Positions 9,262 through 17,505 of a DNA stretch of 64,000 nucleotides are shown here, piece by piece. This DNA is from GCA-2731375 sp964631725 (GTDB lineage Bacteria; Pseudomonadota; Alphaproteobacteria; GCA-2731375): contig CAZVYX010000009.1 of the NCBI GenBank assembly GCA_964631725.1, positions 55,700 through 119,699 on the forward strand, in the 5' to 3' direction. A program made the position numbers and the translations under genes. Position 1 is the stretch's first letter, and each line of letters opens with the position of its first letter. Below the pieces are notes generated by a model. It ran no database searches and had not been told where the DNA came from. It saw only the letters and a list, made by a program, of their open reading frames with translations.

Positions 9262-9938
9262 GCGTTTGCATCCCGACTTTCAAAATACCACAGGCGCTGA
9301 CCGGAGATCATCTTGCGCCAGTCCCGCGAACTGTCATTCAGGCCCAGCGGTTCGAGAATGGCCTCGACCTCGGCGACATCCTCGGCGTTGGGCTCCAGGA
9401 CCTGGACATCGACGCCCAGGCTTTCGATTTCACCGGCGACCCAGACTTCGCCTTCCCACAGGGCATCGGCGCAGGAGGCACCCGCGCCGCCCAGCGCGAT
9501 AATCTTTCCCGCGTGCGACATGAAGCCGGATTGGTAGCCGATCTTGCCTTCGACGATGATGTTGCCACCCTTCATGGCGACGCCGCAGCGCGGACCGGTG
9601 TCGCCCTTGACGTGAATGGTGCCGCCCAGCATGGCGGCGCCAGCCGACATCCCGGCATAGCCGCCGACGGTTATGTGACCCGATGCCTGGGCTTCCCCGA
9701 CGCCCCAACCGGCGTTGCGCTCGATAGTAATGGTGGCGCCGTTGTTCAGGCCGCCGCAGTAGTAGCCGACGCTGCCCTCGAAATGCAGCTCCGCGCCATC
9801 GGGCAGGCCGATACCGAGATTGTGCCGCGACAGGGTATTTCTAACGACGATCCGCTGTCCCGCCGCGCAGGCCGCCTGGATCTCTTCATTGATCCGCCGG
9901 ATGTGGCGATCACCAACCTCGATGACGACATCACTCAT
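9246..9938 (-). CDS. GXGXG-domain subunit of glutamate synthase-like enzyme (MgsB/GlxC type)
   Basis: A 230-residue protein made of the right-handed beta-helix GXGXG domain found at the C terminus of glutamate synthase. The repeats are plain: GSVGYYCGGLNNGATITIE, GGYAGMSAGAAMLGG, GNIIVEGKIGYQSGFMSHAG. The domain is structural and links the amidotransferase and synthase active sites. Start and stop overlap both neighbours (four bases with the amidotransferase gene, 16 with the FMN subunit gene), so the three are certainly translated as one unit. Confidence 0.9.
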   Translation of the reverse strand: MSDVVIEVGDRHIRRINEEIQAACAAGQRIVVRNTLSRHNLGIGLPDGAELHFEGSVGYYCGGLNNGATITIERNAGWGVGEAQASGHITVGGYAGMSAGAAMLGGTIHVKGDTGPRCGVAMKGGNIIVEGKIGYQSGFMSHAGKIIALGGAGASCADALWEGEVWVAGEIESLGVDVQVLEPNAEDVAEVEAILEPLGLNDSSRDWRKMISGQRLWYFESRDANAWLMI

Positions 9939-10879
9939 GCCGCGGCCCTCCGGTTACCGACGCCCCAAATTTGCATCAGGCCCGGGCCGTCGTAGTTGAT
10001 CACATCGACCTCGTCGGGAACAATCCGGCGCACCGCCTGTTCTTCCGTCGCGGCGGCCAGTTCGCCATTACCCTGCACTGTTACCAGCGGCTTCATAGCG
10101 AAGCGGTCCTTGGCGAAGCCAATGCTGTCGGGCTGGGCGATCATGTAGGTGAATACGCCATCGATCGAGGTGATCGATTTCCGCAGCGCCGCTTCCATGC
10201 TCAAACCGTTCTTCATCTGATCGGAGACCCAGATGGCGATCAGTTCGCTGTCGTTGTAGGTCAGGAAACGATAACCCTGAGCCTCCAGCTTGGCGCGCCA
10301 GGTGTAATAGTCGGTGATTTGACCGTTGTGGACGATGGCGACATCGGGGAACGGCCGGGCCCAGAATGGGTGGGAGGCATTCGGCAGCACCGAACTTTCG
10401 GTCGCCAGGCGGGCGTGGCCAAGGCCATGGCTGCCGATCAAATCGCGGACGCCGTGCTTTTGCGCCACCTGCTCGGAACCGCCGACATCCTTGATAATCT
10501 CCAGCGAACGGCCACAGGACTGCACCTCGAAGCGCGTTGACAACTCATCCGCCTCGTTGATCCAACCGGCAAGATCCTTCGGGTCCTTGATCACCATGCG
10601 TGCGCAATAGTGCGGATTGTCGTCAGTGACGATCAACGGTTCCTCGATGAAGTCCGAACCATGCGCCGTAAGCAGATGCCGGAAGTCATCCATATCGGCG
10701 GCCAGGTTGGTTTTGTCGAAGCCCATGCCGCGCAGGACATAGGCCGTATCGCGTGGCGCACCGTAGATCGCGAAGCCCGTGCTGTCGGCGCCGCGGTGTT
10801 CCTGGGCGTCCATCAACTCGACAAGATCGTTACCGACCTTGCCCGGTGCCCTCAGAATTCGTCCTGCAATTCCACACAT
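9935..10879 (-). CDS. Class II glutamine amidotransferase subunit (MgsA/GlxB type)
   Basis: A 314-residue N-terminal-nucleophile amidotransferase starting MCGIAGRIL, so Cys2 becomes the catalytic N-terminal Cys after Met removal. Further class II signatures are EHRGADSTGFAIYG, a central GHARLATES and HNGQITDYYTWR, the glutamine-binding elements. It would supply ammonia or an amine to the FMN subunit. It is the first gene of the minus-strand operon that ends with the glutamine-synthetase-like ligase. A perfect inverted repeat about 100 bases upstream of its start (10981-11002) is a candidate operator for the operon. Confidence 0.9.
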   Translation of the reverse strand: MCGIAGRILRAPGKVGNDLVELMDAQEHRGADSTGFAIYGAPRDTAYVLRGMGFDKTNLAADMDDFRHLLTAHGSDFIEEPLIVTDDNPHYCARMVIKDPKDLAGWINEADELSTRFEVQSCGRSLEIIKDVGGSEQVAQKHGVRDLIGSHGLGHARLATESSVLPNASHPFWARPFPDVAIVHNGQITDYYTWRAKLEAQGYRFLTYNDSELIAIWVSDQMKNGLSMEAALRKSITSIDGVFTYMIAQPDSIGFAKDRFAMKPLVTVQGNGELAAATEEQAVRRIVPDEVDVINYDGPGLMQIWGVGNRRAAA

Positions 10880-11470
10880 ATGTCCGGCCTCGCCAATTCC
10901 AGATGATACCCATTTAGAGGCTCAATCCAGGTAAATTCCCCGCAAAGCGAATGGATGTTAACATCTACTGCAATAGCAACCATCACAAGTCTTCTTGTGA
11001 TGACCTACCAACGTCGAAAACGCGACGCGGCCGACCGGCCCCATCAAACCTGGGCCTGCGGGTTGATCGGATCGTAATTCTGCTGCGCCAGAAGGGCATG
11101 ACCGCATGGGCCGGGCCAAGCCCGCCCTGGGTCATTCCGCGAGATGAGCCACGCGGGCTTTCATGTCCGCACCTGAATGAAGACCGGACGAAATAAGGCC
11201 GGAAGCGGAAGCCGAGGCCAACGGGGCCGCTATTCAGGACGCGTGGCTCGATGATGGGACAACAGCGGAACCAGCGGTCGAAGGTGTCTACCGGCGATAT
11301 CTGCCATCAGCGGTCATCTGACAGGCGCTCTTTTTGAGGCCATGGCATCAGAAGAATATCGCAAATTTTTTCGGATGGCCGAAGCGATGGACGCTGTCCT
11401 TTACCGTTCACTAATGTAGTCTACTGGGGACGCCCACGATGTTCGGCCTCAATCTGGACTGGACGGTTAT
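10880..11470. other. 591-base intergenic region, possibly with decayed coding DNA
   Basis: No convincing gene. The left part holds the leader of the amidotransferase operon and the inverted repeat at 10981-11002. The plus frame from 11181 to 11321 is open for 46 codons and reads protein-like (ends GVYRRYLPSAVI) but has no start codon after the preceding stop. Another plus frame from an ATG at 11342 encodes 25 residues ending LYRSLM. These may be remnants of a broken gene or chance. No RNA gene was recognised. Confidence 0.45.
10981..11002. promoter_or_regulatory. Perfect inverted repeat upstream of the glutamate-synthase-like operon
   Basis: Arms CATCACAAG (10981-10989) and CTTGTGATG (10994-11002) flank the four bases TCTT. 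The 22-base dyad lies 102 bases upstream of the first gene of the minus-strand operon (start 10879) and looks like a dimeric repressor or activator site. No cognate regulator gene is adjacent. Confidence 0.5.
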
Positions 11471-12019
11471 TTGATTGCGCTCGAAAAATGCGCCGACTTG
11501 TTGGATCATGCGCCGAACTGCCTTGCGCTTCTCGCAGCCTGGCAGCGTTGGCGAGGAAGCGCTCTGCTGCCGTCAGTCGATCAAGTCAGGCCCGAAGAAC
11601 TTGGCAAGGCGTTGAATGGTTTGACAATCATGGACGTGCACGCGCCTGATCGGGTCATTTATCGTCTCGTGGGCACTACGCATGTACAGGTCTTTGGCGA
11701 AGACCTTACCGGTCAGGATGTCGGCAGCGTGATGGTGAAAGACGAAAGGAACCGACGGCTGAAGCATCTTTGGGACTTCGTAACTGTGCCGTGCGGGGCG
11801 GCGGCAAATATGGTTTACGTCCGCCAAAGCAGCGGTAAAACAAAAACTCAACTTTTGATAATGCCGGTGCTGCCAAGAAATTCCAGCGTACCAAAGAGGC
11901 TTTATCTTTCGATGGACGTGCTTGACGGGTTGCCAAGTCAGCCTGATCCGGTTGTGGGGCCGGTCAAACTATTGGAAGGATTCACTTACGTGGACATTGG
12001 CAACGGCACACCCCAATAA
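11471..12019 (+). CDS. PAS_5-type PAS domain protein
   Basis: A 182-residue stand-alone PAS protein of the alphaproteobacterial PAS_5 kind. The core reads RPEELGKALNGLTIMDV, RVIYRLVGTTHVQVFGEDLTGQDVGSVM and a C-terminal strand RLYLSMDVL, the typical pattern of that family (short N-terminal helix with a WQRWRG segment, then the PAS sheet). No output domain is attached, so it may be a ligand-binding partner of another regulator. The start is TTG at 11471: the in-frame stop at 11417-11419 leaves no ATG before it and the next ATG would remove part of the domain. Ligand and partner are unknown. Confidence 0.72.
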   Translation: MIALEKCADLLDHAPNCLALLAAWQRWRGSALLPSVDQVRPEELGKALNGLTIMDVHAPDRVIYRLVGTTHVQVFGEDLTGQDVGSVMVKDERNRRLKHLWDFVTVPCGAAANMVYVRQSSGKTKTQLLIMPVLPRNSSVPKRLYLSMDVLDGLPSQPDPVVGPVKLLEGFTYVDIGNGTPQ

Positions 12020-12287
12020 CCGCCTGTCATGGGTCGTATTCGATTGCCCTCCGTGTCCACGGCTGCGGCGACGCTCCAAGTTTGGGCAAGAGCGAAAACC
12101 AAGGCCGGCGGGACCGCGATTTTCGACCGAATTTGGATACGGGACTTGCTGCATCGCTACCGTGATGCCTTGTGTCGACATGCCTGGGAAACCTGGGTCT
12201 CAACCTCAGCCGCCGATGAAAATTGCGATCATGGCCGAATAAGCCGTGTATGATAGCGTGGTGGAAATCAGGAGTTGGACGAGATCG

Positions 12288-13217
12288 ATGTATGACGAAC
12301 CGCCGCCAATGGAACCGCCGCAGGACCCACCGCCGATGGAACCGCCGTATTGGTTCGAACAGGCCCTGAAAGACACCCCGACCTCGCACAATTTGCAGGT
12401 CATGGATTGCGATATCCACTATTTGCGTTGGGGGCCCGAGGCTTCCAGCCGCCCCGGCATATTGTTCATTCATGGGGCCAGCGCGCACGCCCATTGGTGG
12501 GATTTCATCGCGCCGTTTTTCGCCACCGACCGGCCGATCGCCGCCATTGACCTATCGGGCATGGGCGACAGCGGCTGGCGCGAGAGTTATGGCAGCAAGG
12601 TTCACGTGCCGGAAATCGCCGCCGTGCTGGCCGATGCCAAATTGGGCGAAAAGCCGATCATCGTGGGTCATAGTTTCGGCGGTTTCATGACCATGTGCTA
12701 CGCCCACGCCCATGGCGCGGAGCTGTCCGGCGCGGTGATCGTGGATTCTCCCCTGCGGCCGGAAAACCGGCAGCCCGAGGAAAGATCCCGGTTTTCCGAG
12801 CCGCCCAAGCGTCCGCCCAACCGGGTCTTCACCGATATGGAAGAGATGATCTACCGCTTCCGGCCCATTCCGCCGCAATACTGCGACAACGAATACATCG
12901 TCGAACATATCGCCCGCCATTCCCTAAAGGAATGCGAAGGCGGCTATACCTGGAAATTCGATCCATCCGCCCGTGTCGCAGGAATGCATGACGAGCCGTT
13001 GGAGGATTATCTGCGCCAGCTAACTTGCCCCAAGGCGATGATCTATGGCGACGAAAGCGCAATATTCGGTCCGGAGGTCGTGGACTACATGTCCGCCATA
13101 TTTGATCCGGCAAATCCCATGATCGGCATTCCCGATGCCCAGCACCATCTGACGATGGATCAGCCGCTGGCATTTGTCACCGCCCTGCGCGCCATTCTCA
13201 CAGGCTGGAATATCTGA
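12288..13217 (+). CDS. Alpha/beta hydrolase
   Basis: A 309-residue alpha/beta-hydrolase. The oxyanion region is LFIHGASAHAHWW, the nucleophile elbow GHSFGG (Ser), and the C-terminal catalytic His is in DAQHHLTMDQP. The lid region (about residues 165-225) is rich in Pro and Arg. The frame is open back to a GTG at 12246, but the ATG at 12288 is preferred. The N terminus is unusual: a proline-rich stretch with the unit PPPMEPP twice, before the first strand. The family includes esterases, epoxide hydrolases and C-C hydrolases, so the substrate stays open. It is convergent with the acyl-CoA dehydrogenase pair. Confidence 0.86.
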   Translation: MYDEPPPMEPPQDPPPMEPPYWFEQALKDTPTSHNLQVMDCDIHYLRWGPEASSRPGILFIHGASAHAHWWDFIAPFFATDRPIAAIDLSGMGDSGWRESYGSKVHVPEIAAVLADAKLGEKPIIVGHSFGGFMTMCYAHAHGAELSGAVIVDSPLRPENRQPEERSRFSEPPKRPPNRVFTDMEEMIYRFRPIPPQYCDNEYIVEHIARHSLKECEGGYTWKFDPSARVAGMHDEPLEDYLRQLTCPKAMIYGDESAIFGPEVVDYMSAIFDPANPMIGIPDAQHHLTMDQPLAFVTALRAILTGWNI

Positions 13218-13244
13218 CTGAAAAATTGCGGCCCCCGCGGTAGG

Positions 13245-14363
13245 CTAAAGCCCGAGCGCAACGGCGGCGCGTTCCAACTCCTCGGCGGTTTCGCCATGGG
13301 AAAGGCAGAACGCCCGGGCCTTTCTTGAATAGAGCTGCAGGTCATATTCGTTTGAATAACCGATCGCGCCGTGCAGACGCTGTCCATCATTGGCAATGCG
13401 CGCGACGGCTTCGTTGGTGAAGGCTTTTGTCGATGCGACCTCGAGCGCGGCCGCTTGCCCCTGATCGATCAGCCATGCCGCTTCCTGCGCCAGCAGGCGA
13501 CAGGCATCCGCCTGTATTCGCATATCCGCGCAGGGATGGGCGACGGCCTGAAAAGTCCCGATGGCCTTGCCGAACTGCTGCCGCAAGCGCGCGTGCTCGG
13601 TCGTCAGCCCGATGATACCCTCGCAAAGCCCGACGGCTTCCGCAACGGCAAGAACCGCCGCAACCTCAAGACCGGCATTCAGGGCGGCGACGGCTGGTTC
13701 GCCCTGGGCCAGAATAAGGTCTTCAGTGATCGTGACTTCTCGAAAGCGGAGGTGAAAAAGCGGCTCCCCTCCTATGGTTTTGTGCCGCGATAGTTCGAGG
13801 CCATCGGCTCCCGTGCTCACCGCAAGCAATAAAATCTCGCCATCGGCATTCCTGGCGGACACAATGATTTCCGTTGCGGCAGAGGCATAGGGCACCAGCA
13901 TCTTTTCGCCGGTAATTTCCATGGCATCACCGCCATCGGCCAGTTGCAGGGACGGCGCGCATCTTTCATTGCGCCCGTCCGGCTCGACCAGGGCGACGGT
14001 GACCACGTCGCCCTTTGCCGCAAGCTTGTTCAACAGTTCTTCGGCGCGGGGACCAGTGGGGACCGAGCGCAGAATGGTTGCTGCCAGACCGGCGCTAACC
14101 ACCAACGGTGTCGAGGCGGCGGCTCGACCCATTTCCTCCGCCAGGACGCAAAGGTCAAGGATGCCCCGGCCACCGCCGCCATATATTTCCGGTAAAGCGA
14201 CGCCGGCCCAGCCAAGCTCCACCATCCCATTCCACAAAGTTTGGGAAAAGCCATCCGGGCTCGCTTCAATGTCCCGGATCTTCTCTGAATCAAGTTCCGC
14301 CCTAAGAAAACGCCGGGCATTTTCCTGAATCAGTTCCTGAATGGAATCCAAGGCCAGATCCAT
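13245..14363 (-). CDS. Acyl-CoA dehydrogenase, smaller subunit-like
   Basis: A 372-residue acyl-CoA dehydrogenase-fold flavoprotein with N-terminal helical, middle beta and C-terminal helical domains. It ends with RLHGAIGYSNEYDLQLYSRKA, the form typical of the partner subunit in heteromeric (FadE26/27-like) dehydrogenases, and lacks the usual IxxGxxEIQRNII tail that its neighbour has. The gene follows the longer dehydrogenase at 14377 with 13 bases between them, so the pair is probably one operon encoding a heterotetramer. The substrate is an acyl-CoA, perhaps branched or cyclic; this is inference from the pair arrangement. Confidence 0.88.
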   Translation of the reverse strand: MDLALDSIQELIQENARRFLRAELDSEKIRDIEASPDGFSQTLWNGMVELGWAGVALPEIYGGGGRGILDLCVLAEEMGRAAASTPLVVSAGLAATILRSVPTGPRAEELLNKLAAKGDVVTVALVEPDGRNERCAPSLQLADGGDAMEITGEKMLVPYASAATEIIVSARNADGEILLLAVSTGADGLELSRHKTIGGEPLFHLRFREVTITEDLILAQGEPAVAALNAGLEVAAVLAVAEAVGLCEGIIGLTTEHARLRQQFGKAIGTFQAVAHPCADMRIQADACRLLAQEAAWLIDQGQAAALEVASTKAFTNEAVARIANDGQRLHGAIGYSNEYDLQLYSRKARAFCLSHGETAEELERAAVALGL

Positions 14364-14376
14364 TTCCTAACTCTCC

Positions 14377-15552
14377 TTATCGCGGCAGTCCAAGGCCGCG
14401 CTGGGCAATGATATTGCGTTGGATTTCGTTGCTTCCCGCCGCAATGACCATGGGAATACTGTGAACCCAATGGCCATACATTCGCCCGCCAAGCAGCGCC
14501 ATGGGATCGCCGGCGATGAGCTGCCCTTTTGCACCCAAGATTTCCATGCCGACCTCGCCCGCATGCACGCCCAATTCCGTGGCAAAAACCTTTGAGATGG
14601 CGGGATCTTCGTCTTTCGTTATGCCTTTCTCCTGATCCGAGAGCACGCGATAGCAGAGCAGTTTCGCGGCACGGGTGCGCGCATGCATCCGCACCAGCGC
14701 CTCGCGCACCGATTGGCGTTCGGCCAATGGCCGGCCATTGCCGTCCTTGGCGGTTTTCGCATATTCAATCAATTTGTTGAGGGCGACCTCGGTACTTGAA
14801 TGCCAGGCGATACCGGTTCGTTCATAGTTGAGGGCCGACATCGACACCATCCACCCTTCGTTGAGCGGACCCAGCAGGCAATCGTAGGGGATCGCTACTT
14901 CATCAAAAAAGACTTCGCTGAATTCAACCGGCCCGCCCATGGAATCGATTGGCCGAACGGTAATACCGGGCGTTTTCATGTCCAGAAGGAACATCGAAAG
15001 CCCCTTGTATCGCGATGCCTCGGGATCCGTCCGGGCCAGCAGGAAGCAATGATCCGCCCCTGTTGCATAACTCGTCCAGATCTTCTGACCACTGACTACA
15101 AGGCCCTGGCCGTTGTCCCGGGCCCGGGTGCTGATCGCGGCCAGATCCGATCCCGCCCCCGGTTCGGAAAAACCCTGACACCACAAGGCATCGCCCGAAG
15201 CCATCGGCTTCAGGTAGCGTTCCTTTTGTTCCGGCGTGCCAAACATCATGATCGCCGGGCCGATATAATTGAGGTTCATATATTGCGGGCCGCGCGGCTC
15301 ACCATGCCCCCACATTTCCTCCCGCACGACCATCTGCATCCACAAATCAGCTTCCGCGCCGCCATATTCCTTTGGCCAGGCCATGGTCAGCCAATTCTTC
15401 CTGGCGAGTTTCCCGCAGAACGCACGGGTAAACGGGAACATCCGGTCGTCGCCACTGAAGATGCCGGTCCACCACTCCGGCAATTCCTCGTTCAGGAACG
15501 CACGCAGTTCTCCGCGAAACGCTTCGGCGGCTTCGGGAAAGTTAAAGTCCAT
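14377..15552 (-). CDS. Acyl-CoA dehydrogenase, larger subunit-like
   Basis: A 391-residue acyl-CoA dehydrogenase. It contains the FAD/substrate motif WCQGFSEPGAGSDLA, the middle-domain segment GQKIWTSYATGADHCFLLART and the C-terminal IAAGSNEIQRNIIAQRGLGLPR. This is the standard form of FadE-type dehydrogenases that oxidise acyl-CoA to 2-enoyl-CoA and pass electrons to ETF. The next gene (13245-14363) is a shorter homologue 13 bases away, suggesting a heteromeric enzyme. The start ATG at 15552 gives the usual N terminus (MDFNFPEAAEAFR). Confidence 0.92.
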   Translation of the reverse strand: MDFNFPEAAEAFRGELRAFLNEELPEWWTGIFSGDDRMFPFTRAFCGKLARKNWLTMAWPKEYGGAEADLWMQMVVREEMWGHGEPRGPQYMNLNYIGPAIMMFGTPEQKERYLKPMASGDALWCQGFSEPGAGSDLAAISTRARDNGQGLVVSGQKIWTSYATGADHCFLLARTDPEASRYKGLSMFLLDMKTPGITVRPIDSMGGPVEFSEVFFDEVAIPYDCLLGPLNEGWMVSMSALNYERTGIAWHSSTEVALNKLIEYAKTAKDGNGRPLAERQSVREALVRMHARTRAAKLLCYRVLSDQEKGITKDEDPAISKVFATELGVHAGEVGMEILGAKGQLIAGDPMALLGGRMYGHWVHSIPMVIAAGSNEIQRNIIAQRGLGLPR

Positions 15553-15668
15553 GGATGTTCTGCCCTTCCTTCACCTAATCTTGGAGCTGGCTATGGTCAA
15601 TCTGATCGACTTCGAGTTGGACTGACCCCAAGCAGTGATCCAGGTCTAGAATAGGGTAATTCAGGACA

Positions 15669-16601
15669 CTAGTCCCTATGCAGCCCGCTAGCCACAATGG
15701 CTTCCAGCATATGGGGCCGGGCATGGCGCCGCGCTTGCGCCAACCAGTCGCGTGCGGCGGCATCGTTGTTCCGGGCCAGATACCATTGCGCCAGGAAAAA
15801 GGCGCCCTGGGCGCGGATGTCGGCACCTTCGTCGGCCATTGCGGCGGCAACCTCGTCGGCACCACCCGCGCCGGTCCACAGTTGTACCAACGGCGCCGGC
15901 CAAAGGCCGTCCTCCCACCACCACAAATAAGGTTCTAGCACCGCCGCGCCGCTTTTCCCCCGGCGGCCCGCCGCGCTGGCCAGCCACAGGGCGGCGATGG
16001 GATGCTGCACCGGCGCGAGGGCCAGTACCTGGCGGAAGAGCTCCCCGGCGTGGGCCAACCGCCCCTGGTGAAAGTGCAGGACACCCTTGAAAAACAAGGC
16101 CGACGACGATCGCGGCCGGATCGTCAGCGCCCGGTCAAAATCGGCCAAGGCCGCGGCCTGATCGCCGGCCTGCAAATGCACCGCGCCCCGTTGCGCCAGG
16201 GCCTGGACAAAAAATGGGTTCAACGCGACGGCCCGGTCCAGATCCGCCAGGATGACGGGGATCGGCGCATCGCCCCGGCCACGGCGGATCAATCCGCGCA
16301 AAAGGTGCGCCTGCGCCGAGTGCGGATTAAGCGCCAGGGCTTGGCCCAACTCCGTCTCGGCGGCGCGCGGATCACCCAGTCTGGCCAGGGCCGAGGCCCG
16401 GGCCGTCAACAGCGCGGCGCGCTGCACGGTGGGCAGATCGGATATGCTCAGGGCGCGGCGGCAATAGGCCTCGTCCAGATGCGCCCGGCCGCTGCCTTCC
16501 AGACAAATCTCGCCATCGCGCATGGGTTGGGGCCGGGCCGGGCCGGCAAATATGGGGCAAAGGGCGGCAATAAGCACCGCCGGGAAAAGGCGACTGATCA
16601 T
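15669..16601 (-). CDS. Secreted or periplasmic TPR-repeat protein
   Basis: A 310-residue protein with a Sec-type signal peptide (MISRLFPAVLIAALCPIFAG, cleavage probably near the following ARPQ) and at least four tetratricopeptide repeats. Examples are RAAETELGQALALNPHSAQA, DLDRAVALNPFFVQALAQRG and ADFDRALTIRPRSSSALFFK. TPR arrays bind partner proteins; no enzymatic domain is seen. The function is unknown. It is transcribed toward the acyl-CoA dehydrogenase pair, 116 bases upstream of it, and may be independent. Confidence 0.8.
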   Translation of the reverse strand: MISRLFPAVLIAALCPIFAGPARPQPMRDGEICLEGSGRAHLDEAYCRRALSISDLPTVQRAALLTARASALARLGDPRAAETELGQALALNPHSAQAHLLRGLIRRGRGDAPIPVILADLDRAVALNPFFVQALAQRGAVHLQAGDQAAALADFDRALTIRPRSSSALFFKGVLHFHQGRLAHAGELFRQVLALAPVQHPIAALWLASAAGRRGKSGAAVLEPYLWWWEDGLWPAPLVQLWTGAGGADEVAAAMADEGADIRAQGAFFLAQWYLARNNDAAARDWLAQARRHARPHMLEAIVASGLHRD

Positions 16602-16647
16602 GGCGCACTATGGCAGAAATCCAGCACCGCCACACCGGCCGGGGCGA

Positions 16648-17415
16648 TCAAATATTCTTGCGGTAAATCACCAGGCCCTGGCCCGTGGGCAGTTCCAGGA
16701 CGGTATGGCCATGCCGGCTCCACCATTCCAGATGGGCCTTGCACAAATCCTTTTGTTCGAGGCGGCCAAAATCGTCCAACACGACCGTGGCGCCGTCGCT
16801 CAAATAAGGCACCAACCGGTCCAGGGCGGCGGTTTCAGCCGCACCTGCATTCAAATCCAAATGCAGAAACGCGATATGATCGGGCATCACGTTGTCAAAA
16901 ACCTCCGGAACGACGCCCTTGACCACATTGACGTTGGGATAGATGGCAAAACGATCCAGAACAGCCTGATGCACACCATCCCATTCATAGCCGGGATTTG
17001 CCTGTTCCCGTTCCAGTTCCGTGGACCATTGCGGCTGTAGGCCGGAAAAGGAATCGAAAAGGTAGAATTGCCGCGGCAAGAGTTCAAATCGCAAATACTG
17101 GCAGAGGACACTGGCGTAGAGGCCCTTGTAGGTGCCGCATTCAACGAAGTCGCCCTTGATCCCCAATGCGGAGCGCGCCGCCCAACAGAAAGTGTGCAGG
17201 CGCCACATCTTGGAGGCATCCTTGTCGTCATCAACACTGGCCAGGAAAGCCGCAACGAATGCGGTATCCGCCGCGAAGGATTCGTTGCGCATCAGCGCAA
17301 CCAGATTGTCCTGCATATAGGTTGTCAGGCCGTTCTGTTCGTAGACCTTTTCTACGTTCTTCAAACCTGAAAATATTTGCCCCAGTTCTTCACGGGGCGG
17401 ACCATAAAAGCTCAT
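16648..17415 (-). CDS. TylF-type class I SAM-dependent methyltransferase
   Basis: A 255-residue protein matching the TylF (macrocin O-methyltransferase) family: a segment with GDFVECGTYKGLYASVL for SAM binding, FYLFDSFSGLQ, then HLDLNAGAAETAALDRLVPYLSDGATVVLDDFG with the acidic metal-binding residues, and a C-terminal LPTGQGLVIYRK. The family methylates hydroxyls on sugars or natural products, often in surface polysaccharide or antibiotic pathways. No such cluster is here, so the substrate is unknown. The frame runs to a TTG at 17448, but ATG 17415 with a nearby GAGG is the better start. Confidence 0.83.
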   Translation of the reverse strand: MSFYGPPREELGQIFSGLKNVEKVYEQNGLTTYMQDNLVALMRNESFAADTAFVAAFLASVDDDKDASKMWRLHTFCWAARSALGIKGDFVECGTYKGLYASVLCQYLRFELLPRQFYLFDSFSGLQPQWSTELEREQANPGYEWDGVHQAVLDRFAIYPNVNVVKGVVPEVFDNVMPDHIAFLHLDLNAGAAETAALDRLVPYLSDGATVVLDDFGRLEQKDLCKAHLEWWSRHGHTVLELPTGQGLVIYRKNI

Positions 17416-17505
17416 CTGCCTCGAAATCCCATGCTGCCTAACATGCAATTATGAGAATTCTTACAACAGCACGGCCTAATGAATGGTTAACCAAGAACTG
17501 GCGTT

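Noticed and set aside
10951..11196. 81-codon open frame in the intergenic region
   Set aside because: No family, no ribosome-binding site, and it overlaps the inverted repeat and promoter region of the divergent operon.
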